Positions 1-7,254 of a stretch of 25,032 nt of DNA are shown here, piece after piece. The notes under the pieces are model-generated. The model was not told the DNA's origin, searched no databases, and saw only the letters and a list, made by a program, of their open reading frames with translations. The DNA comes from Streptomyces katrae (GTDB lineage: Bacteria; Actinomycetota; Actinomycetes; Streptomycetales; Streptomycetaceae). The position numbers and the translations under genes were made by a program. Location: positions 1-25,032 of the forward strand of contig NZ_JNZY01000060.1 in assembly GCF_000717655.1 (NCBI RefSeq), in the 5' to 3' direction. The first letter of the stretch is position 1. The number at the start of each line of letters is the position of its first letter.

Positions 1-43
1 GGCTGGGGCTGGGGCTGGGGCTGGGGCTGGGGCTGGGGCTGGG
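1..43. repeat. Hexanucleotide tandem repeat (GGGGCT, about 7 copies)
   Basis: A perfect 6-bp tandem repeat fills the left edge. Read on the minus strand it encodes alternating Gln and Pro in the SCO5717-like protein. Because the unit is a multiple of three, copy-number change would lengthen or shorten the protein without a frameshift. The plus strand (template for this gene) carries successive runs of four G, a classic quadruplex-forming pattern. The array may continue outside the window. Confidence 0.9.
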
Positions 44-1145
44 CCGGGGCGGGCGCCGGCGGGAAGCCGTACCCGTCCTGCGGCGCGGTGGCGGCCGGGG
101 CGGGCGCCGACGGGAAGCCGTACCCGTTCTGGGGCGGCGGCGGGAAGCCGTAGCCGTCCTGGGGTGCGGTGGTGGCGGGGCCGGGGGCCGGCGGGAAGCC
201 GTAGCCGTCCTGCGGTGCCGTGGTGGCGGGGAACGCGGGCGGCAGCGCCGGCAGTTCGCCTCCGGGTCCCCCGAAGGGGGCTTCCTCGGGCGGGTGAACC
301 GCAGCCACGGGGGTGACGGGCTCCGGGGCCTCCGGAACGGGGGGCACGAAGGGCGCAGGGACGGCGTCGGCCACGGGCGCGGGATCGGGCGCGGAAACGC
401 CGTCCCGGGGAGCCTCCGGAGCCGCGGGCTCGGGGTTCGCGAACGGGATGGCCGTCCCGTCAGGCGGCGTGGCGTGCCGCTGGACGGGGGCGGATCCCTC
501 GAAGGCGGCCTTCACGAGCGGTCCGGGCGCGTCGGCGGGCGCCTCGGCGGAGGGCGTGTCGAGGGGCGCCGGGGCCGGCGTCGGCACGGCGGGCGCCTTG
601 TCCAGGGTCAGGCCCGCCGAGGGCAGGCCGGGGTGTCCGGCAGGTGCCGGGGCCGGCGCCGGGGCCGGCGGGGCCGGTACCTCGGCGGGTGCCGGGAGCG
701 CCGCGGGCGCGCCGGTGGAGTCGGCCGTGGCCGGAGCCGGGGCCGGGGAAGTCGTGGGGGCGCCCGTGTTGTCGACGGGTGCCGGGAGCGGGAAGGCCGC
801 AGACGGGGTGGCGTTGTCGGCCGGCGGGCTGATGGGTGCCGGGGCCGACGGAGCCGGTGCCGGGAACGGCGAGGGCACGTCCGCGCCGTCCGACGGGGTG
901 CGCGGGGCCGGCGGGGCGATCCGCATCGTCGGCGGCGAGGCCACGTCCGACGGGCGGTGGGGTTCGAAGCCGCTGCCCTCGGGGAGGCCCGGTACCGGCG
1001 TGGCCGGGGCCGCGCCCTGCGTGTACCAGGCCGGTGGGGTGTAGTCGATGGTGAACTCGCCCGTCATCTCGGGCTCCGCGTCGGACTGATCGTCCGTCGG
1101 GACGTCCCAAGTCCCGCCGCGCCTCTCGTTCCGATCGCCGCTCAC
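1..1145 (-). CDS. SCO5717-like ESX-associated ATPase, N-terminal proline-rich part (partial, runs off left edge)
   Basis: The visible 381 codons begin at GTG 1145, with an AGGAGG ribosome binding site at 1150-1155. The N-terminus reads SGDRNERRGGTWDVPTDDQS, followed by an acidic stretch and the block MTGEFTIDYTPPAWYTQ. I remember this start from the Streptomyces SCO5717 family, MinD/ParA-like P-loop ATPases linked to ESX loci and growth. The rest is low complexity, dominated by Pro, Ala and acidic residues. It ends in four PQ(D/N)GYGFP repeats (61-215) and a Gln-Pro tract (1-43). No Walker motif is visible, so the ATPase domain, if present, lies beyond the edge. The gene has its own promoter (1206-1235). 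By analogy with EspI-type proteins it may regulate or energise secretion; that is inference. It could also be a proline-rich ESX protein without the ATPase domain. Confidence 0.75.
   Translation of the reverse strand, partial: MSGDRNERRGGTWDVPTDDQSDAEPEMTGEFTIDYTPPAWYTQGAAPATPVPGLPEGSGFEPHRPSDVASPPTMRIAPPAPRTPSDGADVPSPFPAPAPSAPAPISPPADNATPSAAFPLPAPVDNTGAPTTSPAPAPATADSTGAPAALPAPAEVPAPPAPAPAPAPAGHPGLPSAGLTLDKAPAVPTPAPAPLDTPSAEAPADAPGPLVKAAFEGSAPVQRHATPPDGTAIPFANPEPAAPEAPRDGVSAPDPAPVADAVPAPFVPPVPEAPEPVTPVAAVHPPEEAPFGGPGGELPALPPAFPATTAPQDGYGFPPAPGPATTAPQDGYGFPPPPQNGYGFPSAPAPAATAPQDGYGFPPAPAPAQPQPQPQPQPQPQ
61..215 (-). repeat. Four in-frame repeats encoding PQ(D/N)GYGFP
   Basis: Four copies of a 23-base core, starting at 61, 112, 142 and 193 (spacings 51, 30 and 51), encode PQDGYGFP, PQNGYGFP, PQDGYGFP and PQDGYGFP in the reading direction of the minus-strand gene. 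Linkers are Ala/Pro-rich. They form an aromatic octapeptide repeat within the disordered extension of the SCO5717-like protein. Confidence 0.85.
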
Positions 1146-1205
1146 TGGTCCTCCTGGTCTGTCGAACACTGGTCCGGCGCCCACCTCGACGCCGCGCCCG
1201 CGCCC

Positions 1206-1235
1206 AGCCTAATCGCGTGCCGACACCGGTGTCCG
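1206..1235 (-). promoter_or_regulatory. Promoter of the SCO5717-like gene with embedded 12-bp palindrome
   Basis: On the minus strand a -35-like CGGACA (1235-1230) is separated by 18 bases from a -10 TAGGCT (1211-1206). The predicted transcript start is near 1199, about 54 bases before the GTG at 1145. The perfect palindrome GACACCGGTGTC (1222-1233) overlaps the -35 box and spacer, where a repressor or activator dimer could bind. Confidence 0.55.
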
Positions 1236-1940
1236 CCCCCGTTGGACGCCCCGCGGTGCGGGGGCCCTTGCGGGCCGGCTCGGTGCCGTCGTCCTTGTCG
1301 TCCTGCCTACAGGGTGGCCGCCTCCTGAGCAACCGTCACCGGCCCGGTGGGGGCGGGCGTGGTGCCGCTGCGCGGCTGTTCTCCCCGCCCCGCCCTTTCT
1401 CCGTTTCCCGGGCTCTGCCCGGACCCGCGCCCCGAACGCCGGCGGGGCTGGATGGTGCCGGCGGGCCTGGAGCGGCCCTGGGGCTTCGCCCCGTTCTCGG
1501 CCTCCCGCGCGTGAACTCCGGCGGGGCTGGTGGCGCCGCCACGCCGGATCGTGCCGTTCAGCCCGTCTGGACCCTCCGGCCCAGCCACCGACGGCCCCGC
1601 ACCCCGATGGCCGGGGGCGCTGGGGGCACCGCCAAGCCGACCGGCCCGACGAGCAGGCCCCCAGGCCTGCGCGCCTCGGAGCCCGTCCGGCCCGCTGCGC
1701 CGGCCCCAGCTTGCACGGCTCGCTCAGCCCGCCCGGCCCGCCCAGCCCGTCCGGAGCGACCACCCGCCCCGGCCGGAGCGGCCCGACCGGCCAGCGCCGG
1801 CCCGTGTGGCCTGCGTGGCCTGCGTGGCCCGACTGGATCTACCAGCTGACCCCGGGCCCGTCCGGCCCGTCCGGCTCGCCCGGCTGATCGGGACCTCCCC
1901 GCCGGACCTCGTGGCGGCGGTGTGGGTGGGCATCCGGGGG
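1236..1940. other. GC-rich gap with no convincing gene; low-complexity 9-nt repeats and small hairpins
   Basis: No open frame here has a ribosome binding site, a recognisable motif or normal codon use. What is visible: 9-base tandem units at 1725-1751 (CAGCCCGCC type), 1806-1832 (GTGGCCTGC type) and 1856-1882 (GCCCGTCCG type); two copies of CTGG-ended sequence around CCGGCGGGGCTGG (near 1439 and 1518); and hairpins at 1408-1422 (CCGGGC/GCCCGG), 1480-1492 (GGGGC/GCCCC) and 1653-1670 (GCAGGCC/GGCCTGC, 4-base loop). The last could help end transcription of the upstream minus-strand operon. Repeat units that are multiples of three suggest a decayed low-complexity gene, but this is not provable from the sequence alone. 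Confidence 0.6.
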
Positions 1941-2639
1941 TCAGTCGATGCGGCGGGAGGGGCCCAGGAGGCCTGTTTCCGCTTCCGTGCCCTGGGTCAT
2001 CACGAACTGGCGGTCCCTCGGCGTGCACCACAGGGTGACGCCGTCGCCCAGCGTCGGCAGGGAATCCACCGCCGCCCGCGGCAGGTTCATCAGGCGGCCG
2101 AGCTGCTCCGCCTCGTCCGGGGACACCCGCTGGACGCCCACCAGCGACGAGTTCTGCAGCAGCCTCGGCGCCGTCGGGCTCAGGTACGGCAGCAGGGTCA
2201 GCACCGACTGCCAGGGGCCCGCCACCACGCGCCCGCGCGGCGGCCGCATCCCGCAGTCGCGGATCACCAGCACCGGGCTGCCCGCCGACGCGCCCTGTGG
2301 CGGCACCCGGCCGACCTCGTGCAGCGTCACGCACTGCTGGCCGCCGCCCGCCGCCTGGGCCAGCCCGGACCACACCTGCCCGCGCCCGGTCTCCACCGCG
2401 ACCCGCGCGCCCGTGGCCGCCGCGCGCAGCGCCAGCACCTGCGCCGTCCACAGACCGCCGATCAGCGTCACCTCGTACGGCGTCGGCCGGTTGATGCCGA
2501 GCACCGCCGGACGCCCCTCGGCGTCCACGCCGATGACGACCCCGTCGTCCCCGACGGGCAGCGCCAGCGCGTCCAGGTCCACCGCGGGGACCGCGTGCCG
2601 TTCCCGGCGCGGGCCGATCAGCCCGAACCCGCCCCTCAT
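1941..2639 (-). CDS. Conserved hypothetical protein of the ESX locus, coupled to eccE
   Basis: This encodes a 232-residue protein without obvious signal peptide or membrane segment. I recognise it only as a protein found in Streptomyces ESX loci between eccE and the SCO5717-like ATPase gene; no biochemical function is known to me. Its ATG (2639-2637) overlaps the eccE stop codon as ATGA, so it is probably translated with EccE and may act with it. The sequence looks like a globular alpha/beta protein (for example GVVIGVDAEGRPAVLGIN near the N-terminus, then a long middle part rich in V, L and R). Position and coupling suggest a cytosolic accessory factor of the secretion machine. EspG-like chaperone activity is a possibility I cannot support from motifs. 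Confidence 0.8.
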   Translation of the reverse strand: MRGGFGLIGPRRERHAVPAVDLDALALPVGDDGVVIGVDAEGRPAVLGINRPTPYEVTLIGGLWTAQVLALRAAATGARVAVETGRGQVWSGLAQAAGGGQQCVTLHEVGRVPPQGASAGSPVLVIRDCGMRPPRGRVVAGPWQSVLTLLPYLSPTAPRLLQNSSLVGVQRVSPDEAEQLGRLMNLPRAAVDSLPTLGDGVTLWCTPRDRQFVMTQGTEAETGLLGPSRRID

Positions 2640-3910
2640 CGCGCCCCTCCCAGCGGCAGCGAAGCCAGCAGCCCCGGTACCTGTTCACGGTCGAGCCGGA
2701 CCAGCCCGGTGCGCACACCGCGGGCCGTCCGTTCCAGTTCCCGGCGGGCCGCCACGAGTTCCTCGTCGCTGCGTCCCGTGACCCGTACGTGGCCGGTCAG
2801 CGTCACGCCCTGGCGCTCCGCCGGAGCCATCGTCAGGCTGAAGTTCGTCGCCAGCGCCGGCAGCGAGGTCAGCAGCGCCACGAACTGCGGCAGGGACGCG
2901 GCCCCGCTGCCGCCGAGCTGTGGCCAGCGGCCTATCCAGTACGTGGTGTGCCGCCGGTCGTCGCAGCGCCAGATCCGCGCCGTCTCCTCCGTCCGACGGC
3001 CGGTGCTCGCCGAGCGCCCCGCCTGCGTGATCGCCATCGGGTTCGCGCACGAGGAGGTGGCCAGCGCAGCCGTCAGCTCCTGCTCGGTGAGCACGGTCGC
3101 CCGGAAGCCGGCCCCGGTCAGCCGGCTCGCCAACTGGTCGGCCGCCCGCACCACACAGCGCTGCGCACCCGCGAGCCCGCCGCCGCGCGCGGTGACCGCC
3201 TCGGGGCACAGCTCCGGGTCGAGCTTGAGCGCGATCCAGGTCAGCCGGACCGCAGGGGTACCCGTGGCGGCCTGCAGCGGCGCGTAGTTGCGGGTGGCCA
3301 TCGACTGGGCCGGCAGGTGCGGGGCCGGCGCGGGCTGCGTGTGCTGCACCAGCTGCGCGGACTCCAGCCGGATGCCGTCGACTTCGAGGATGTCCCGTAC
3401 GAGGGCCAGCGGCAGCGGCCGGGCTCCGCGGTCGGGCCGCAGCGCGGTGGCGTCCGTGTCCACCTGGACGACGGCGGTCAGGAACGTGCCGTCACCGACC
3501 ATCCCGACGGGCCGCCGGTCGCGGTCGCTGAACGTGAGGGTCCGCAGCGCCGGATCGGCCTCGACGAGCGGGGCCAGCCCCGGCTCGGTACCCGCCGGCA
3601 CCGCGAACGACGCGGCCCGGCGCCGCCGGGTGCGCAGCGCGAGCGCGCCGCCGATCCACTCGGGCAGGGAGCGCTGGTGGCGGCGTACGACGGCGAGCAC
3701 CACCAGGACGAGTGCCAGGACACCGGCGGGGATCAGCAGCATCGGCTCCACGACCCAGGCCACCAGCAGGGCGGCCACGGCGATCTGGAGCAGTACGAGT
3801 TGTTGCAATCGGAACGGGCCGAAGCGGCCCGGGCTCGACTTCGGATACGGCGTCACCCCGCCGCGTGCGGGTGCGGGTGCACCCGTCTGCGGCTGCGTCG
3901 CGGTGGCCAT
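2636..3910 (-). CDS. eccE: Type VII secretion protein EccE
   Basis: This encodes 424 residues. Two adjacent transmembrane segments (about 35-54 and 56-76) follow a short, basic, Pro-rich N-terminus; the long remainder is soluble. This is the EccE layout: a core subunit at the periphery of the ESX membrane complex. Location beside eccB and mycP supports the call. I chose the ATG at 3910. A GTG immediately upstream at 3913 lies closer (7 bases) to the ribosome binding site GGGGAGG and is equally possible. The stop overlaps the start of the next gene by ATGA. EccE sequences diverge widely between genera, so the assignment rests on topology and context more than on a motif. Confidence 0.82.
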   Translation of the reverse strand: MATATQPQTGAPAPARGGVTPYPKSSPGRFGPFRLQQLVLLQIAVAALLVAWVVEPMLLIPAGVLALVLVVLAVVRRHQRSLPEWIGGALALRTRRRRAASFAVPAGTEPGLAPLVEADPALRTLTFSDRDRRPVGMVGDGTFLTAVVQVDTDATALRPDRGARPLPLALVRDILEVDGIRLESAQLVQHTQPAPAPHLPAQSMATRNYAPLQAATGTPAVRLTWIALKLDPELCPEAVTARGGGLAGAQRCVVRAADQLASRLTGAGFRATVLTEQELTAALATSSCANPMAITQAGRSASTGRRTEETARIWRCDDRRHTTYWIGRWPQLGGSGAASLPQFVALLTSLPALATNFSLTMAPAERQGVTLTGHVRVTGRSDEELVAARRELERTARGVRTGLVRLDREQVPGLLASLPLGGAR

Positions 3911-4070
3911 CACTCGCCCACCTCCCCTTCCCGGGGCCGTACCCCGTGAGTGCCGGAGCCGGGCGCTGCCCGCTGCATGACCCCGGATCTCCCCAATCCA
4001 CCCCAACAAGCCCTGAATACCCCGACGACCCCTGAATCGCGCGGCCCGGAAGACAGTGAGCGGCGGCCTC

Positions 4071-4102
4071 ACCCTACCCGGCCCCTACGTACCATCCGTC
4101 AA
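4071..4102 (-). promoter_or_regulatory. Possible eccE promoter (TTGACG-N20-TAGGGT)
   Basis: On the minus strand TTGACG (4102-4097) and TAGGGT (4076-4071) resemble sigma-70-type boxes, but the 20-base spacing is longer than usual. The predicted start leaves a leader of roughly 155 bases before eccE. The same arrangement, TTGCCG-N20-TAGGGT, appears upstream of eccD. Confidence 0.35.
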
Positions 4103-4113
4103 GAGGCATAGTA

Positions 4114-4146
4114 GGTCCCCGGTCCGACAATCGAGGCCCGGGGACC
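4114..4146 (+). promoter_or_regulatory. Hairpin in the eccB leader
   Basis: GGTCCCCGG (4114-4122) and CCGGGGACC (4138-4146) form a perfect 9-bp stem with a 15-base interior that adds two more pairs after one mismatch. It lies 40 bases before the eccB start codon, just after a weak -10-like CATAGT (4107-4112). It may be a leader structure or a DNA inverted repeat bound by a regulator. Confidence 0.5.
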
Positions 4147-4186
4147 GTACTCACCGACCGGGCCGTGCGGGGAGAAGCAGGCGGTC

Positions 4187-5749
4187 ATGGCATCACGACG
4201 TGATGAACTCAACGCGTACACCTTTGCGAAGCGGCGCACGGTGGCCGCGTTCCTCCAGCCTTCCGCCACGGGGTCGGAGGAAGGTGCGCCGCGTCCGCTG
4301 CGCGCGGTCCTGCCCGGGCTGGTGGCGGGGGCGCTCGTACTCGCCGCGTTCGGTGCCTGGGGAATGTTCAAGCCGCAGGCGCCCAAGGGCTGGGACGAGG
4401 CCGGCACCAAGGTCATCGTCGGCAAGCAGTCGACGACCCGTTACGTGGTGCTGACGACGAAGGTGAACGGCAAGGACCAGACCCGGCTGCACCCGGTGCT
4501 CAACCTGGCTTCCGCCCGACTCCTCCTGGATCCGCAGAAGTTCAAGGTCATCCAGATCGACGACAAGGTCCTGGACGCGGGCAAGCCGCCGCGCGGGCCC
4601 ATCATCGGCATCCCGTACGCCCCCGACCGGCTGCCGGCCCCGCAGGACGCGGGCAAGGCGAAGCGCTGGGCCGTATGCCAGGCACCGGGCGGCAACGGCA
4701 AGACCGTGCAGACCGCGACGTTCGTCCTCGCCGACCGCGAAGCGGGACTGATGGACGACGCCCGCAAGGTCACCGACAGCCAGATGCTGTACGTGCAGAG
4801 CACCGGCGGGGCCAAGGAGCGCTACCTGGTCGACGCGACGGGGACGAAGTACAAATTCCCCGAAGGCGGGGCGGATGCCGGGAAGATGACCAACGCGCTG
4901 GTCGGCAGCACCGGCGCCACCCCGCAGCAGGTCACCGAGACGTGGCTGGCCACCCTCAACTCCGGCGACGACCTGGCCTTCCCGCAGCTGCCCGTCGCGG
5001 CCGGCACGAAGGCCGACGTGCAGGGCCTGACCACCGGTGACAACAAGGTCGGGATGGTGCTGAAGGCGCAGACCGGCTCCGGTACGCAGCACTACGTCGT
5101 CCTGCCCGGGAAGGTCGCCCCGGTCTCCGACTTCGTCGCGTGGCTGCTGATCTCGGCGCCCGCGACCGACGGCCTCAACATGCACGGGAAGCCCCGCGAG
5201 GTCGATCTCCAGTCGCTCAACCCGGACGCCACGGCGTTCAAGGGCGAGGCCAAGTGGCCCCAGAAGAAGTCCGACCGGATCAACCAGCCCGCCGGCTCCG
5301 GCGCCCGCGACACCGTCTGCAACGTGCTGCGCTCGGTCGACGGCCAGGGCAACCAGACGCTGAGCACCTGGGCCGGCACCGGATTCCCCATCGACATCAC
5401 CGCCAGCGGCACGAGCGCGTACGTCACGCCCGGCTCGGGGCTGCTCTACACGCAGGTGCAGGGCAGGCAGACCACCGCGGGGGGCGCCCTCTTCCTGGTC
5501 ACGGACACCGGCCTGCGGTACGCGGTGCAGGCCAACGGGGACAGCGACGCCGAGAAGTCGAAGATCGGCGCCCCCGACCAGCCGAACGGCCAGGCCGGCG
5601 CGGACGGCCGCCCCGAGGCCAGCCAGGCGCAGATCAGGCTCGGCTACGGGACGGTGGTACCGGCCATGGTGCCCATCGCCTGGTCCGAGTTCCTCTCGAA
5701 GGGGCCGCGCCTGGACACCAACTCCGCCCGCCAGCCGCAGGGTTCGTGA
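4187..5749 (+). CDS. eccB: Type VII secretion protein EccB
   Basis: This encodes 520 residues. The N-terminus MASRRDELNAYTFAKRRTVAAFL is typical of EccB: a cytosolic amphipathic start, then one membrane segment at about 41-62, then a large extracytoplasmic domain. Only two cysteines exist, C164 and C378, consistent with the single disulfide of the EccB core. EccB is a structural and ATPase-linked subunit of the ESX translocon. The ATG at 4187 fits the family N-terminus; the GGGGAG upstream is 12 bases away, somewhat far. The gene is divergent from eccE and is followed 11 bases later by mycP, so the two probably share a transcript. Confidence 0.92.
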   Translation: MASRRDELNAYTFAKRRTVAAFLQPSATGSEEGAPRPLRAVLPGLVAGALVLAAFGAWGMFKPQAPKGWDEAGTKVIVGKQSTTRYVVLTTKVNGKDQTRLHPVLNLASARLLLDPQKFKVIQIDDKVLDAGKPPRGPIIGIPYAPDRLPAPQDAGKAKRWAVCQAPGGNGKTVQTATFVLADREAGLMDDARKVTDSQMLYVQSTGGAKERYLVDATGTKYKFPEGGADAGKMTNALVGSTGATPQQVTETWLATLNSGDDLAFPQLPVAAGTKADVQGLTTGDNKVGMVLKAQTGSGTQHYVVLPGKVAPVSDFVAWLLISAPATDGLNMHGKPREVDLQSLNPDATAFKGEAKWPQKKSDRINQPAGSGARDTVCNVLRSVDGQGNQTLSTWAGTGFPIDITASGTSAYVTPGSGLLYTQVQGRQTTAGGALFLVTDTGLRYAVQANGDSDAEKSKIGAPDQPNGQAGADGRPEASQAQIRLGYGTVVPAMVPIAWSEFLSKGPRLDTNSARQPQGS

Positions 5750-5760
5750 GGACGCCGCCG

Positions 5761-7041
5761 ATGCCCATGTCCCCGTACACGCGCAGCGCACTCGCCACCG
5801 CGGCCCTCGCCGTGGCCGCCCTGTCCGGCACGACCGCGGCGGCAGCCGCGACCGGTACCGCCGCGGCGGCGGCCGCACCCCACCCGGAACCCGTCCGTGC
5901 CCCGGCCCTGGACCTCGCGGGCGCCGGCGAGTGCACCTTCCCCATGAAGAAGCAGATCGCCGACCGCCCCTGGGCCCTGCAGCGGCTGCTGCTCGATGCG
6001 CTCTGGGCGCAGACCAAGGGCAAGGACAAGAACGGCAAGCCCGTCCGCGTCGCGGTCATCGACACCGGCGTGGACCGGGCGAACCCGCAGCTCAGCGGCG
6101 CCATCGACGTCGGCGCCGGCAAGGACTTCGTCGACCCCAAGGGCGGCGACGGCACGACCGACACGGTCGGCCACGGCACCAAGGTGGCCGGGCTGATCGC
6201 GGCCCGGCCGCAGGAGGGCACCGGCTTCGTCGGCCTCGCCCCCGACTCGACGATCATCCCGATCCGGCAGAACGACGGGCAGGGCAAGGGCAACGCCCTC
6301 TCCCTGGGCCAGGCGATCGACCACGCGGTGTCCAAGGGCGCCCAGGTCATCAACATCTCCCAGGACACCGACGTCCCCCTGAGCGCCGACTCAGAGCTCG
6401 GCAAGGCAGTCCAGCGGGCCGTCGACGCGAAGGTCGTGGTCGTGGCCTCGGCGGGCAACGACGGCATGAGCGGCGAGAAGCGCAGGACCTACCCGGCGGC
6501 CTTCCCCGGCGTCCTCGCCGTGGCCTCCTCGGACCGCAACAACGAGCGGGCCGCGTTCTCCCAGCCCGGCGACTTCATCGCCGTCGCCGCGCCCGGCGTC
6601 GACATGGTCTCCACCGTCCCCGGCTTCGGCCAGTGCATCGACAACGGAACCAGCTTCTCGGCGCCCTACGTCGCCGGAGTCGCCGCCCTGCTGCGTGCCG
6701 AGCACGAGGACTGGACCCCGCAACAGATCATCTGGCAGATCCAGGGCACCGCCGAGCGTTCGGTCAACGGCCGTGACGACTACGTCGGATGGGGCGTCGT
6801 CGACCCGGTGCGCGCGGTCACCCAGGACCACGAGGTCCCCAAGGCCCCGGTCCCGGACCCCGGCCCGCCCCCGGCGGCCGCCCCCGAGGCGGCGGCGCTG
6901 CGGATGACCGAGACGGCGCAGGAGCGCGAAGAGCGGTTCGGCACGTACGCTCTCGGGATCACAGGCGTGCTGATCGCGGTCATCGCGGGCACGGCGACGG
7001 TGGTCCGGGACGCCCGCAAGCGGCGAGGCCGTTTGCAGTGA
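5761..7041 (+). CDS. mycP: Mycosin MycP, type VII secretion-associated subtilisin-like serine protease
   Basis: This encodes 426 residues. An Ala-rich signal peptide (about 1-30) leads to a subtilisin (S8) domain with the full catalytic triad: D101 in VAVIDTGVD, H138 in VGHGTKVAG and S298 in NGTSFSAPYVAG, plus the oxyanion Asn N233 in ASAGND. A Pro/Ala linker (361-378) precedes one C-terminal membrane helix (about 397-414) and a basic tail. This is the mycosin layout, with the protease held outside the membrane and bound to the ESX complex. The two cysteines C58 and C292 could form a disulfide. I chose ATG 5761 because GAGGA (5748-5752) lies 8 bases upstream and overlaps the eccB stop; ATG 5767 is an alternative. 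The downstream esxB gene has its own promoter. Confidence 0.94.
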   Translation: MPMSPYTRSALATAALAVAALSGTTAAAAATGTAAAAAAPHPEPVRAPALDLAGAGECTFPMKKQIADRPWALQRLLLDALWAQTKGKDKNGKPVRVAVIDTGVDRANPQLSGAIDVGAGKDFVDPKGGDGTTDTVGHGTKVAGLIAARPQEGTGFVGLAPDSTIIPIRQNDGQGKGNALSLGQAIDHAVSKGAQVINISQDTDVPLSADSELGKAVQRAVDAKVVVVASAGNDGMSGEKRRTYPAAFPGVLAVASSDRNNERAAFSQPGDFIAVAAPGVDMVSTVPGFGQCIDNGTSFSAPYVAGVAALLRAEHEDWTPQQIIWQIQGTAERSVNGRDDYVGWGVVDPVRAVTQDHEVPKAPVPDPGPPPAAAPEAAALRMTETAQEREERFGTYALGITGVLIAVIAGTATVVRDARKRRGRLQ

Positions 7042-7078
7042 ACCGTCACAGTTCATCTACGGAAGCGGCCCACTGGTG

Positions 7079-7107
7079 TTGGGGCTGTCAGATGAACTGG
7101 CTAGAGT
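7079..7107 (+). promoter_or_regulatory. Promoter of the esxB-esxA operon
   Basis: TTGGGG (7079-7084), a 17-base spacer and TAGAGT (7102-7107) match the principal Streptomyces sigma factor (HrdB) pattern well. The predicted start near 7114 gives a leader of about 140 bases. It lies 38 bases after mycP, so the substrates can be expressed separately from the machine. Confidence 0.65.
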
Positions 7108-7210
7108 GACACCAGGCTTCACGACTGTGATCGGGGGATCGCGTGAGGCGGAGGGGGATTTCCGGCGGCGCGTGGCTCAGATCCGCGCCCGGAACCTCCC
7201 TTCGCTGCGC

Positions 7211-7235
7211 AATCCGCCGGTTCTGCCGGCGAATT
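7211..7235 (+). promoter_or_regulatory. Leader hairpin just upstream of the esxB ribosome binding site
   Basis: AAT-C-CGCCGG (7211-7220) pairs with CCGGCG-A-ATT (7226-7235): nine base pairs with one C/A mismatch and a 5-base loop. It ends 7 bases before GAGGAG (7243-7248), the esxB ribosome binding site. Confidence 0.5.
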
Positions 7236-7254
7236 GAGAAGTGAGGAGCTTCGG

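Noticed and set aside
1..43. Telomere-like or origin-like repeat
   Set aside because: It is in frame within a protein gene and has the Gln-Pro reading; nothing else suggests a chromosome end.
294..1328. Plus-strand open frames opposite the SCO5717-like gene
   Set aside because: Gly/Arg- or Gly/Ala-rich translation of a Pro/Ala-rich gene; no ribosome binding site and overlaps its promoter.
1217..1849. Plus-strand open frame of 210 residues in the gap
   Set aside because: Low-complexity Pro/Ala/Arg sequence without ribosome binding site or motif.
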